6,963 nucleotides of DNA from Chloroflexota bacterium (GCA_003694775.1 RFJV01000629.1:1-6963), one strand, 5' to 3'; numbered from the stretch's first letter, positions 1 through 6,538 are shown. A program made the numbers and translations. Notes: a model not told the origin generated them from the sequence alone.

Positions 1-79
1 ATCAACAGCTTGTTACCGCGTCACCGGGGCAGGCTGTTTTCTGTCATAGAGGGCAAGCGCAGGCAACCGACCGGTTTAT

Positions 80-87
80 GGAGAAGA
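80..87 (+). promoter_or_regulatory. Shine-Dalgarno site that fixes the dnaA start
   Basis: The sequence GGAGAAGA lies 5 nt before the ATG at 93 and is a good match to the ribosome binding consensus. It overlaps the upstream in-frame ATG at 78, which itself has no purine-rich site at a suitable distance. The ATG at 93 is therefore the more likely initiation codon. The protein then starts MNTEQLW, the usual style of DnaA N-termini. Confidence 0.7.
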
Positions 88-92
88 CAGCG

Positions 93-1466
93 ATGAATAC
101 AGAACAGCTCTGGGAAACAGCGCTGAGCCATCTGCAGAACCAGATGACCCAGGCTACATTCGATACGTGGATAAAGGATACCCGTGCCGTTGCCAACGAA
201 GACGGCACCCTCGTTATCGCCACCAAAAATGCTTACGCCAAAGACTGGCTGGAAAACCGGCTGTATGCCACCATTCACCGCACCGTATCCAACGTTCTGG
301 GACAGCCAGTTGTCCTGAAATTTATTGTTGACACCGGCCCGGAACCGGTACCGGCTCACCCGCCGGAGCCGGGTCCCGCACCGGCCAATCCCGCGCCTAT
401 CAAAAACGGACCGGATTACTACAAGAACGGCTCCGGGGATGTCCGTCCCACCCTGAATCCCAAGTACACGTTTGAACAGTTCATCGTCGGCGCGTCGAAC
501 CGGCTGGCGCATGCCGCCTCGCTGGCGGTGGCAGAACGCCCTGCCGAAGCCTACAATCCGCTGTTTCTCTACGGCGGCGTAGGTTTGGGCAAGACGCACC
601 TTCTGCAAGCCATTGCCCACTATGCCCTGGATACCGGTTACCGGGTCATTTACACCACCTCGGAAATGTTCACCAACGACCTGATTAACGCCATCCGCAC
701 CCAGTCCACAGAAGAATTTCGCGACAAATACCGCAAAGCCGACTTTCTGCTGATTGACGACATCCAGTTCATTGCCGGCAAGGAAAGCACCCAGGAAGAG
801 TTTTTCCATACCTTCAATACCCTGCACTCTTCCGGAGCGCAAATTGTACTCTCCAGCGACCGCCCCCCCAAAGCCATCACCACTCTGGAAGAGCGGCTCC
901 GCTCCCGCTTTGAATGGGGTCTCCTGGCCGACGTTCAGCCGCCGGACCTGGAAACCCGCATCGCCATTCTGCGGTTCAAGGCAGAACAGCAAAGCACCCG
1001 CCTTCCCGGCGACGTGGTGGAATTTATTGCCCGCCGCGCCCAGAGCAACATCCGCGAGCTGGAAGGCGCGCTGAACAAAGTCATTGCCTATGCCGCGATG
1101 ACCCGCCAGCCCATCACCATGGAGCTGGCAGAGCACGCCCTGCAGGACATTGTCTCCCGCCGCACCGAACTGACGGTAGAGCAGATTGTCGAAGTGGTGG
1201 CCCGGTACTACGGCCTGGACAAATCGGTGCTGATAGGCCGCGGACGTACCAAAGACGTGGCCTTTGCCCGGCAGATGGCGATGTACCTGGCCCGCGAAGA
1301 AACCGATGCCTCCCTGCCCCAGATTGGCGACACCCTGGGCGGCCGCGACCATACTACCATCATGCACGGCTGGGAAAAGATTGCCTCCCTGATTGAGCAG
1401 GACGACCGCATTCGGCGGGAGATGCTGGCGATTCGCGAAGAAATTTACACCCGCCGGAGAGGATAG
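93..1466 (+). CDS. dnaA: Chromosomal replication initiator protein DnaA
   Basis: DnaA binds DnaA boxes at the origin, forms an ATP-dependent filament, melts DNA and helps load the replicative helicase. The product is 457 aa from the ATG at 93; an in-frame ATG at 78 would add five residues. Seen in the sequence (numbering from 93): N-terminal domain I at about 1-80; a short proline-rich linker (domain II) at about 82-120; an AAA+ core with Walker A GGVGLGKTH (161-169), Walker B LLIDD (219-223), sensor 1 at about 252-259, box VII EERLRSRF with the arginine-finger candidate R272, and the sensor 2 arginine in SNIRELEGALNK (R321). The C-terminal DNA-binding domain IV has the signature GGRDHTTIMHGWEKI (416-430). 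Length and motifs are complete, so it should be functional. The next gene is not dnaN, unlike the classical dnaA-dnaN order, and I see no DnaA-box cluster in the adjacent noncoding gaps. The window holds only 92 bp upstream and no clear promoter there. Confidence 0.97.
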   Translation: MNTEQLWETALSHLQNQMTQATFDTWIKDTRAVANEDGTLVIATKNAYAKDWLENRLYATIHRTVSNVLGQPVVLKFIVDTGPEPVPAHPPEPGPAPANPAPIKNGPDYYKNGSGDVRPTLNPKYTFEQFIVGASNRLAHAASLAVAERPAEAYNPLFLYGGVGLGKTHLLQAIAHYALDTGYRVIYTTSEMFTNDLINAIRTQSTEEFRDKYRKADFLLIDDIQFIAGKESTQEEFFHTFNTLHSSGAQIVLSSDRPPKAITTLEERLRSRFEWGLLADVQPPDLETRIAILRFKAEQQSTRLPGDVVEFIARRAQSNIRELEGALNKVIAYAAMTRQPITMELAEHALQDIVSRRTELTVEQIVEVVARYYGLDKSVLIGRGRTKDVAFARQMAMYLAREETDASLPQIGDTLGGRDHTTIMHGWEKIASLIEQDDRIRREMLAIREEIYTRRRG

Positions 1467-1520
1467 GCCAGGCGAGAGAAGCCCTGATATACCGACCGAT
1501 GGTTGCACGAAGACGGTTGT

Positions 1521-1549
1521 TTGCCGAAACTCTGCTCCCAAGATAGAAT
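1521..1549 (+). promoter_or_regulatory. Candidate sigma70-type promoter of the toxin-antitoxin pair
   Basis: TTGCCG (1521-1526, 4/6 to the -35 consensus) is followed by exactly 17 nt and TAGAAT (1544-1549, 5/6 to the -10 consensus). A second possible start is the extended -10 TGTTATGAT at 1566-1574, closer to the gene but without a good -35. The ATAGAAT heptamer occurs twice 14 bp apart (1543-1549 and 1557-1563). These are predictions by consensus matching only. No clear terminator follows dnaA, so read-through from dnaA is also possible. Confidence 0.45.
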
Positions 1550-1558
1550 CTTAGATAT

Positions 1559-1584
1559 AGAATTCTGTTATGATGAACAGTTCT
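1559..1584. promoter_or_regulatory. Imperfect dyad, probable operator of the antitoxin
   Basis: The left arm AGAATTCTGTT (1559-1569) faces the right arm AACAGTTCT (1576-1584). The core CTGTT/AACAG is perfect around a 6-nt spacer, and the outer AGAA/TTCT pairs if two bases bulge. It covers the extended -10 (TATGAT, 1569-1574) and ends 13 nt before the antitoxin start. AbrB/MazE-fold antitoxins commonly repress their own promoter by binding such dyads, so autoregulation is the natural reading, but it is inferred. Confidence 0.45.
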
Positions 1585-1597
1585 GTAGGGTAGCCAG

Positions 1598-1876
1598 ATG
1601 AACCAGGTCTTCCAGGTATCGTTAGATGAACGAGGACGCATTCTCATCCCAGCACCTATACGCGAACGCCTTCAGCTGGCGCCAGGGATGACTTTAGTGG
1701 TCGAAAAAGGCGAACGAGGTGGCGTGCGTCTGCGTCCGCAGTCAGAGCAGACCACCCTGGTCGAGAAAGACGGCCTGTTAGTCGCCAGAGTCACTGCTGT
1801 CGACAGCTTAACCAACATTACCCGCCATGAGCGCGACCGGCGTGTCTTTGACTTACTGCAGAGAGCAGGCCTGTGA
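1598..1876 (+). CDS. AbrB/MazE-fold antitoxin (VapB-like)
   Basis: This is a 92-aa protein with an N-terminal SpoVT/AbrB swapped-hairpin DNA-binding domain at about residues 4-48. The pattern VSLDERGRILIPAPIRERL followed by LAPGMTLVVEK is typical of the family. The C-terminal part (about 52-92) is charged and helix-prone, as expected for the segment that wraps around and blocks a toxin. It should neutralise the PIN-domain protein encoded next and repress the shared promoter. The ATG at 1598 has a modest ribosome site (TAGGG, 1586-1590) at 7 nt. The stop codon overlaps the toxin start by 4 nt, implying translational coupling. The family assignment (fold and antitoxin role) is firm. The exact VapB versus MazE label is not decidable from sequence alone, so I give no symbol. 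Confidence 0.85.
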   Translation: MNQVFQVSLDERGRILIPAPIRERLQLAPGMTLVVEKGERGGVRLRPQSEQTTLVEKDGLLVARVTAVDSLTNITRHERDRRVFDLLQRAGL

Positions 1877-2307
1877 GAATTTTACTGGACACCTCGGTTT
1901 TGGTGGCCGCGATGGTTGAAGCTCACCCCGCCCATGAGCAGGCTTTTCCCTGGCTCAAACGGGTGACCAGTGGTCCAGACACCGGGTTTGTGGCCGCCCA
2001 TTCCCTGGCAGAACTTTACGCCATTCTCACCACCTTGCCCGTTCAGCCCCGCATTTCCCCGACCGACGCCCTGGAACTGCTCAAACACAATATCATCGAT
2101 ACCCTAAAAGTGGTGTTTTTATCCGACCACGATTACATAGAAGTCATCGAACATCTATCCACGCTTGGCGTTGTCGGCGGCTCGACCTATGATGCCTTAA
2201 TCCTGCGCACGGCTGTGAATACGAACGTTGAGCAAGTGGTGACCCTTAATGAAAAGGATTTTCGCAGAGTGTACCCGGAGCTGGCTGACAGAATTATCTC
2301 ACCATAG
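1873..2307 (+). CDS. PIN-domain ribonuclease toxin (VapC-like)
   Basis: PIN-domain toxins are Mg2+-dependent endoribonucleases; VapC members often cut tRNA or rRNA and stop translation until the antitoxin blocks them. The product is 144 aa, a normal length. Acidic active-site candidates are in place: D6 in LLDTSVL, E47 in HSLAELYA, D107 in GSTYDALI, and the closing TLNEKDF motif (124-130, with D129). The domain appears intact, so the toxin is probably active. It starts at a GTG (1873) inside the antitoxin's last codons, with an overlap of GTGA; a weak AGG lies just upstream, so translation probably depends on the ribosome finishing the antitoxin. The pair sits between dnaA and the convergent gpmI, with a hairpin repeat 22 nt after the stop. 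The RNA target cannot be predicted. Confidence 0.87.
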   Translation: MRILLDTSVLVAAMVEAHPAHEQAFPWLKRVTSGPDTGFVAAHSLAELYAILTTLPVQPRISPTDALELLKHNIIDTLKVVFLSDHDYIEVIEHLSTLGVVGGSTYDALILRTAVNTNVEQVVTLNEKDFRRVYPELADRIISP

Positions 2308-2329
2308 GCTCATAGAGTACCCCAGCAGT

Positions 2330-2419
2330 AGGTGTATTTCAATTTTATGGTTCGTAGCCAGGGCATCCCCATACCGGGGCATAGGAATGCCCCGGCTACC
2401 ACAAAACGGAAATACACCT
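2330..2419. repeat. 90-bp imperfect palindrome, MITE/REP-like hairpin element
   Basis: Terminal arms of 11 bp are perfect inverted repeats (AGGTGTATTTC at 2330-2340 and GAAATACACCT at 2409-2419). The pairing continues inward as TTTTATGG against TTTTGTGG, then GTAGCCAGGGCAT (2354-2366) against ATGCCCCGGCTAC (2387-2399), 12/13 complementary, with a 4-nt bulge TTCG on the left. Inside, CCGGGGCAT (2374-2382) and ATGCCCCGG (2387-2395) form a second, perfect 9-bp stem with loop AGGA that competes with the outer fold. There is no coding potential and no transposase nearby. It resembles a non-autonomous miniature element or an extragenic palindrome. It would be transcribed as the 3' tail of the toxin mRNA, where it could protect or process the RNA. 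The structure is directly seen; the mobile-element interpretation is inferred. Confidence 0.75.
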
Positions 2420-2458
2420 CCAGACCTCCAGCGGCACATCGACAGGACCAAAAACAGT

Positions 2459-2492
2459 AAAAAAGGGGCGACCGGAAGGTCGCCCCTTTTTT
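2459..2492. terminator. Bidirectional rho-independent terminator between the toxin gene and gpmI
   Basis: A perfect 15-bp palindromic stem has arms 2459-2473 and 2478-2492 and loop GGAA. Its GC-rich core is GGGGCGACC/GGTCGCCCC. It is flanked by six A on the left and six T on the right, so it has a U-tract in both directions. It can end + strand transcription from the toxin-antitoxin genes and - strand transcription from gpmI. It overlaps the first two bases of the gpmI stop codon. Confidence 0.93.
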
Positions 2493-4029
2493 ACTGCCGC
2501 CGAATGAGTGAACGGCAGGTCATTTCTGCCGGCTGTTCCAGCCCCATCAGCTCCAGCACAGTGGGCGCTACGTTGCCCAGCACCCCATTTGCCAGCCGCC
2601 AGTCCGGCTTCTGCTGGGCCACATATACAAACGGCACCAGGTTGGTGGTATGGGCCGTATGCGGCTTGCCGGTATCGTAATCCAGCATCTGGTCGGAATT
2701 GCCGTGGTCGGCAGTGACCAGTGCCGCGCCTCCCATACTGACCGTCGCCTCGACCACCTGGCGAACGCAGTCATCCACGGTTTCCACGGCAATCATGGCC
2801 TTGTCCAGAAAACCGGTATGGCCGACCATGTCGGGATTGGCAAAATTCACCAGCACAAAATCGTACTGCCCGGACTTGATGGCCTTAACTACTGCCTCGG
2901 TAATGCCGCGGGCGCTCATCTCCGGCTGTAAATCGTAGGTCGCCACTTTGGGCGAAGGGACCAGCACCCGGTCTTCGCCCGCAAACGGTTCTTCCCGCCC
3001 CCCGTTGAAGAAGTAGGTCACGTGGGCGTATTTTTCGGTTTCGGCACAGTGGAACTGCTTTTTACCGTACTTCGACAGGGTTTCGGCCAGGCCGTTGGTT
3101 GGTTCCGGCACAGAAAAGGCAAACGGCGGGGTCTGGTTGTCGTAATAATGCATAAACGTAACCATCTTCAGGTTGCGCCGCATTCCGCCCGGACGCTCAA
3201 AGCCGGAAAAGTCCGGTTCAATCAGGGCCTGGGTAAGCTGGCGGGCGCGGTCGGCGCGGAAGTTGAAGAAAATCACCGCATCCCCATCGTTTATCGTCGC
3301 CACCGGCTGGCCGTTCTGGTCGACCAGCACCACCGGAATAACGAACTCATCGCTCACATCCTCGGCATAGGAAGCCTGAATGGCTTCCGCGGCTGAGGTG
3401 GCCGTTTTCCCCTGACCGTAAACAATGGCATCGTAGCCGAGTTTGGTGCGCTCCCAGCGTTTATCCCGGTCCATCGAGTAGTAGCGACCGGCAATGGTGG
3501 CAATCTGCCCGCAACCGATGCGCTTGATTTGCGCCTCCAACTGCTCCAGGTAGCCGGCCCCACTGCGAGGCGGAGTATCGCGGCCATCCAGCAAGGCGTG
3601 GATGTAGACCCGCTCCAGCCCTTTCCGCTTTGCCAGCCGGAGCAGGGCATACAGATGCTCCTGGTGGCTGTGCACGCCGCCATCGGACAGCAGGCCAATC
3701 AGGTGCAGGCTGGTGTTGTTCTGCAGGGCGTGGTCAATGGCTTCGTTCAGGGCCGGATTTTCGTCGAATTCGCCGGTCTCAATGAGCTGGTTGATGTAGG
3801 TCAGGTCCTGGGGGACAATCCGGCCCGCGCCCAGATTCATATGCCCGACTTCCGAATTGCCCATCTGGCCTACCGGCAAACCGACTGCGGTCCCGGAGGC
3901 TTCCAGCACCGCGCTGGGCCAGTTGTTCCAGATGTAATCGAAAAACGGCGTGTCGGCCAGAGCGATAGCATTGTAATCCTTGCGGGGATTCAATCCCCAG
4001 CCATCCATAATAATGAGTGTAACAAGCAT
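2491..4029 (-). CDS. gpmI: 2,3-bisphosphoglycerate-independent phosphoglycerate mutase
   Basis: GpmI interconverts 3- and 2-phosphoglycerate in glycolysis and gluconeogenesis in the cytosol, using two Mn2+ ions and a phosphoserine intermediate. The 512-aa length is typical. It belongs to the alkaline-phosphatase superfamily and all the landmark residues are visible: metal ligand D9 in IIMDGWGL, catalytic S59 in MGNSEVGH, H120 in GGVHSH, R150/D151 in GRDTPP, R182 and R188 in GRYYSMDRD, R258 and R261 in FRADR, K333 in ETEKYAHVT, D400 and H404 in NPDMVGH, D441/H442 in TADHGN, and the HTAH motif at 457-460. The inserted phosphotransferase domain spans roughly 75-300. The ATG at 4029 follows AAGGGA (4037-4042) with a 7-nt gap. 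The ABC gene upstream ends in its own terminator, so gpmI should be an independent transcription unit. Confidence 0.97.
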   Translation of the reverse strand: MLVTLIIMDGWGLNPRKDYNAIALADTPFFDYIWNNWPSAVLEASGTAVGLPVGQMGNSEVGHMNLGAGRIVPQDLTYINQLIETGEFDENPALNEAIDHALQNNTSLHLIGLLSDGGVHSHQEHLYALLRLAKRKGLERVYIHALLDGRDTPPRSGAGYLEQLEAQIKRIGCGQIATIAGRYYSMDRDKRWERTKLGYDAIVYGQGKTATSAAEAIQASYAEDVSDEFVIPVVLVDQNGQPVATINDGDAVIFFNFRADRARQLTQALIEPDFSGFERPGGMRRNLKMVTFMHYYDNQTPPFAFSVPEPTNGLAETLSKYGKKQFHCAETEKYAHVTYFFNGGREEPFAGEDRVLVPSPKVATYDLQPEMSARGITEAVVKAIKSGQYDFVLVNFANPDMVGHTGFLDKAMIAVETVDDCVRQVVEATVSMGGAALVTADHGNSDQMLDYDTGKPHTAHTTNLVPFVYVAQQKPDWRLANGVLGNVAPTVLELMGLEQPAEMTCRSLIRRQ

Positions 4030-4050
4030 TGTTCCATCCCTTCACTGAAA

Positions 4051-4098
4051 ATTTTACCGTAGCCGAATCGCCCTTGATGCCGCTACTTGTGAATTTTA
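4051..4098 (-). promoter_or_regulatory. Possible gpmI promoter region with two GGTAAAATT boxes
   Basis: Reading the - strand, the -10-like hexamer TAAAAT occurs at 4056-4051 and again at 4098-4093, each within GGTAAAATT and 42 bp apart. Neither has a good -35 at 16-18 bp. The farther one has TTGCCG (4123-4118) at a long 19-bp spacing. Since a terminator isolates gpmI from the ABC gene, a promoter must lie in 4030-4143, but which box is used is uncertain. The duplication could equally be a regulator site. Confidence 0.3.
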
Positions 4099-4143
4099 CC
4101 ACATCATACCGCAAACCCGGCAAACAAGAAAATTTCAGGCCGG

Positions 4144-4175
4144 AAAAAACAAGGGAAGCCGGATTGGCTTCCCTT
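4144..4175 (-). terminator. Rho-independent terminator of the LacI-ABC operon
   Basis: Reading the - strand, a perfect 10-bp stem (AAGGGAAGCC, loop AATCC, GGCTTCCCTT; plus-strand 4151-4175) is followed by G and six T (plus-strand 4144-4150). It lies about 30 nt beyond the ABC ATPase stop codon, well placed to end that operon. Confidence 0.9.
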
Positions 4176-4205
4176 GCCTCGCTTGCGGCTGTGAATCCGC
4201 AGGGA

Positions 4206-5339
4206 TTATGCGGCGCTTTCGGTCCCCTTGGGGGTGGCGAGCATCTTTTCGGTGGCCTTGTCGAAGATGTGCACCTTTTCGGAGTTGAACGCCATCTTGA
4301 CCTTGTCGCCGGGGCGCAGGTGGGCACGCGGGTCAACGCGGGCGATGAAGCTTTCTTCCTTTTCGGTGAGCAGGTAGACGAAGATTTCGTTCCCCATCAG
4401 CTCGGTCACGTCGACCGTGGCCTCGATGAGCTGTTCCTTCACGCCGGCGGGAATGTACTGCGGGTGATGGATGTCTTCGGGGCGCACGCCAAAGATAACC
4501 TCACGGCCAATATTTTCCGCGCCGAGCTGTTCCACTTCGTTCTGCGGCAGGCGGATGCGCACCCCACCGGAATCGACGTACATTTCTTCCAGCGTACCGG
4601 TGATGGTGCCGGAGAAGAAGTTCATCGCCGGGGAGCCGATGAAGCCGGCCACAAACACGTTGCCCGGATGGTCGTACAGGTGCTGGGGAGTATTGACCTG
4701 CTGTAAGACCCCATCCCGCAGAACGGCAATGCGGTCGGCCATGGTCAAGGCTTCCACCTGGTCGTGGGTAACGTAGATAAAGGTGGTTCCCAGGCGCTGG
4801 TGGAGCTTGGAAATTTCGGCGCGAGTCTGCACGCGCAGTTTGGCGTCCAGGTTCGACAGAGGCTCGTCGAAGAGGAAAACGGCAGGGTCGCGCACAATGG
4901 CCCGGCCCAGAGCCACACGCTGGCGCTGACCACCGGACATCTGCTTGGGTTTGCGGTCCAACAGCTGGGTAATGCCCAGAATCTTGGCCGCTTCCTGCAC
5001 GCGGCGCTCAATCTCATCCTTGGGGGTCTTGCGCAGTTTCAGGCCAAAGGCCATGTTGTCGTACACGGTCATATGGGGGTAGAGGGCGTAGCTCTGGAAC
5101 ACCATGGCGATGTCCCGGTCTTTGGGCGGCACATCGTTGACGATGCGGTCACCAATCCAGATGTTGCCCTTGGTAATTTCTTCCAGGCCGGCCAGACAGC
5201 GCAGGGCCGTGGATTTGCCGCACCCGGACGGGCCAACCAGGACCAAAAACTCCTTATCCGGAATTTCCAGGGTCAGATTGTTGACGCCGATGACGTCGCC
5301 CCAGGCTTTGGTGACATTTTCGTAGAAGACTCGTGCCAT
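4206..5339 (-). CDS. ugpC: Sugar-type ABC transporter ATP-binding protein (UgpC/MsmK/MalK family)
   Basis: This is the cytoplasmic ATPase that powers carbohydrate (CUT1-type) importers. The 377-aa length is typical. Seen in order: Walker A GPSGCGKST (36-44), Q-loop Q82 in MVFQSYALYPH, ABC signature MSGGQRQR (134-141; M replaces the usual L), Walker B VFLFDEP (154-160), D-loop SNLDAK (162-167), switch histidine H192 in VTHDQ, then a C-terminal MalK-like TOBE regulatory domain (about 237-360) with GVRPEDI (284-290). There is no membrane segment or signal. The ribosome site AAGGAG (5346-5351) stands 6 nt before the ATG. It follows the LacI-family gene by 34 nt and is closed by a strong terminator. 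No permease or binding-protein gene is present, so it may be a shared energiser like MsmX or MsiK. The symbol reflects the family name used in annotation; the substrate (glycerol-3-phosphate or any particular sugar) is not established. Confidence 0.93.
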   Translation of the reverse strand: MARVFYENVTKAWGDVIGVNNLTLEIPDKEFLVLVGPSGCGKSTALRCLAGLEEITKGNIWIGDRIVNDVPPKDRDIAMVFQSYALYPHMTVYDNMAFGLKLRKTPKDEIERRVQEAAKILGITQLLDRKPKQMSGGQRQRVALGRAIVRDPAVFLFDEPLSNLDAKLRVQTRAEISKLHQRLGTTFIYVTHDQVEALTMADRIAVLRDGVLQQVNTPQHLYDHPGNVFVAGFIGSPAMNFFSGTITGTLEEMYVDSGGVRIRLPQNEVEQLGAENIGREVIFGVRPEDIHHPQYIPAGVKEQLIEATVDVTELMGNEIFVYLLTEKEESFIARVDPRAHLRPGDKVKMAFNSEKVHIFDKATEKMLATPKGTESAA

Positions 5340-5373
5340 TTTCTACTCCTTTTTGGTGATGATGGGTGAATTT

Positions 5374-6435
5374 TTATAACCATAAAGCCAGGTCGCTGGA
5401 TTGGCGAATCACCAGCGATGGCTCAATGACCTCGCGAAAATCGGCCACCGGTTCCCCTTTGATAAAGGCGACCAGCTTGGTGCAGGCTTTCTGGCCGATG
5501 GTGTAGGTAGGCCGGTGGATGGTGGTCAGCGGCGGCTGGGAGTACTCCGACAGCAGGCTGTCGCCGTAGCCGGTGACCACCAGGTCGTTGCCAATCTGGA
5601 AGCCCTGGTCCTGGGCCGCGGCCATCGCACCCAGGGCGATGATGTCGTCCGCGGTCACAATGGCGGTAGGCGTGTCGGGCCGGCTGAGCAGGGTTTGGGC
5701 GGCCCGGTAGCCCTCTTTCTGGCTGAAGTCGGCCTCAATGATGAAATCTTCCTGCACCGGCAGACCGGCCCGGTGCAGGGCATCCCGAAAGCCGATGTAA
5801 AAGTTGGTTGAAAAGACCAGTTCCCTGGGAGTGTTGATGAGGGCAATTTTTTCATGGCCCAACTGCACCAGGTGTTCAACCACCAGACGCGCCCCAAAGC
5901 CGGCATCATCGGTTACACAGGGCACTTCCTGGGCCGGGTTGCAGTCTCCAATGACCACAAAAGGGAACTCTTTTTCATACAGAACCGCCACTCGCTCGTC
6001 GTTCCAGCGCGGGCGGGTCACCACCATGCCATCGATACGCCGGCCGTTCATCAGCCGGGTGTAGGCCTGGATTTCGGCGGGGCCGGGCACACAGGTGGAT
6101 ACCAGCAGGTCAAAACCGTGCTGGCCGGCTTCGTTGGCAATGCCGGCCAGCAGTTCGCTGAAGTAAGGGTCAAAGGATTTGGGCGAAAAAACCGGTAAAA
6201 TCAGGCCCAACGTATCGGTAGACTGCTTGCGCAGTCGCTGGGCCATAGGGTTGGGGATGTAGCCCATTTCGCGGGCCACCTGCTTGATGTAGGCGCGCGT
6301 CTCTTCGCCGATATCGTCGTGGTCGTTCAGGGCGCGGGAGACCGCGGCCACCGATTTGCCGACCACCTCGGCGATGTCTTTCAGGGTAACGTCGCCCCGT
6401 ATTTTTTTGACCCGCTCAGGCCCGGTTTGCCGCAT
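5374..6435 (-). CDS. LacI/GalR-family transcriptional regulator
   Basis: LacI-family proteins bind palindromic operators as dimers and usually respond to sugars or sugar phosphates. The 353-aa product has an N-terminal helix-turn-helix VTLKDIAEVVGKSVAAVSRA (16-35), a hinge-helix region NPMAQRLRKQST (62-73) and a periplasmic-binding-protein-like effector domain (about 75-345). About 14 extra residues precede the usual family start. No other start codon fits, and GAGGGG (6439-6444) lies close upstream of the ATG, with a rather short 3-nt gap. It is first in a two-gene operon with the ABC ATPase and has a consensus promoter embedded in an inverted repeat, so autoregulation and control of the ATPase are likely. 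The effector cannot be named from sequence. The family call is firm. Confidence 0.95.
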   Translation of the reverse strand: MRQTGPERVKKIRGDVTLKDIAEVVGKSVAAVSRALNDHDDIGEETRAYIKQVAREMGYIPNPMAQRLRKQSTDTLGLILPVFSPKSFDPYFSELLAGIANEAGQHGFDLLVSTCVPGPAEIQAYTRLMNGRRIDGMVVTRPRWNDERVAVLYEKEFPFVVIGDCNPAQEVPCVTDDAGFGARLVVEHLVQLGHEKIALINTPRELVFSTNFYIGFRDALHRAGLPVQEDFIIEADFSQKEGYRAAQTLLSRPDTPTAIVTADDIIALGAMAAAQDQGFQIGNDLVVTGYGDSLLSEYSQPPLTTIHRPTYTIGQKACTKLVAFIKGEPVADFREVIEPSLVIRQSSDLALWL

Positions 6436-6448
6436 GCGCCCCTCACTA

Positions 6449-6487
6449 AAACCTTTCAGTTGGCCTGCATTATAAACTAAAAGGTTT
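6449..6487. promoter_or_regulatory. Inverted repeat around the -10 box, probable operator of the LacI-type regulator
   Basis: AAACCTTTCAGTT (6449-6461) and AACTAAAAGGTTT (6475-6487) are inverted copies matching at 12 of 13 positions, separated by 13 bp. The dyad centre falls next to the -10 hexamer and the arms cover the predicted start site and the -10/-35 spacer. A protein bound here would block polymerase. The regulator encoded immediately downstream is the obvious candidate ligand. The wide spacing is unlike the single compact palindrome typical of LacI-family operators, so it could instead be two half-operators or the site of another protein. Confidence 0.55.
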
Positions 6488-6497
6488 AAGCTGTCAA
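6469..6497 (-). promoter_or_regulatory. Consensus sigma70 promoter of the LacI-ABC operon
   Basis: On the - strand TTGACA (6497-6492) and TATAAT (6474-6469) are both perfect consensus hexamers separated by exactly 17 bp. The predicted transcript starts near 6462, about 27 nt before the regulator's ATG. Such a strong core promoter implies that repression, not activation, sets its level. Confidence 0.88.
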
Positions 6498-6509
6498 GTC
6501 GCTAAAAAT

Positions 6510-6538
6510 AAAAAACCCGGCAAAAAACCGGGTTTTTT
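6510..6538 (-). terminator. Rho-independent terminator of the small RNA unit
   Basis: The arms AAAAAACCCGG (6510-6520) and CCGGGTTTTTT (6528-6538) pair perfectly around a 7-nt loop. Read on the - strand the hairpin ends in a six-T run, followed by more T-rich sequence. No + strand gene runs into it, while a promoter-bearing - strand unit does, so it is assigned to that unit. It could also work on the + strand. It lies upstream of the LacI promoter and insulates it. Confidence 0.88.

Noticed and set aside
21..1541. A 506-codon open frame on the - strand opposite dnaA
   Set aside because: It lies fully antisense to an unmistakable dnaA, has no recognisable motif, and such mirror frames are common when the real gene is GC-rich at the third codon position.
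1467..1597. Replication origin next to dnaA
   Set aside because: I looked for TTATCCACA-like DnaA boxes and an AT-rich unwinding region here and in the other gaps and found no cluster. The one TTTATCC-like string (about 2118) lies within the toxin gene.
2330..2419. Ordinary terminator of the toxin gene
   Set aside because: No T-run follows the palindrome, and a perfect terminator with a U-tract exists 40 nt further on; the element is too long and its ends are AT-rich inverted repeats.
2249..2680. A 143-codon + strand frame running from the toxin end into gpmI
   Set aside because: It crosses the toxin stop, the hairpin element and a perfect terminator and then runs antisense to gpmI; its composition is not protein-like.
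4029..4706. A 225-codon + strand frame opposite the ABC ATPase
   Set aside because: It is antisense to a gene with every ABC motif intact, and no ribosome site or promoter fits it.
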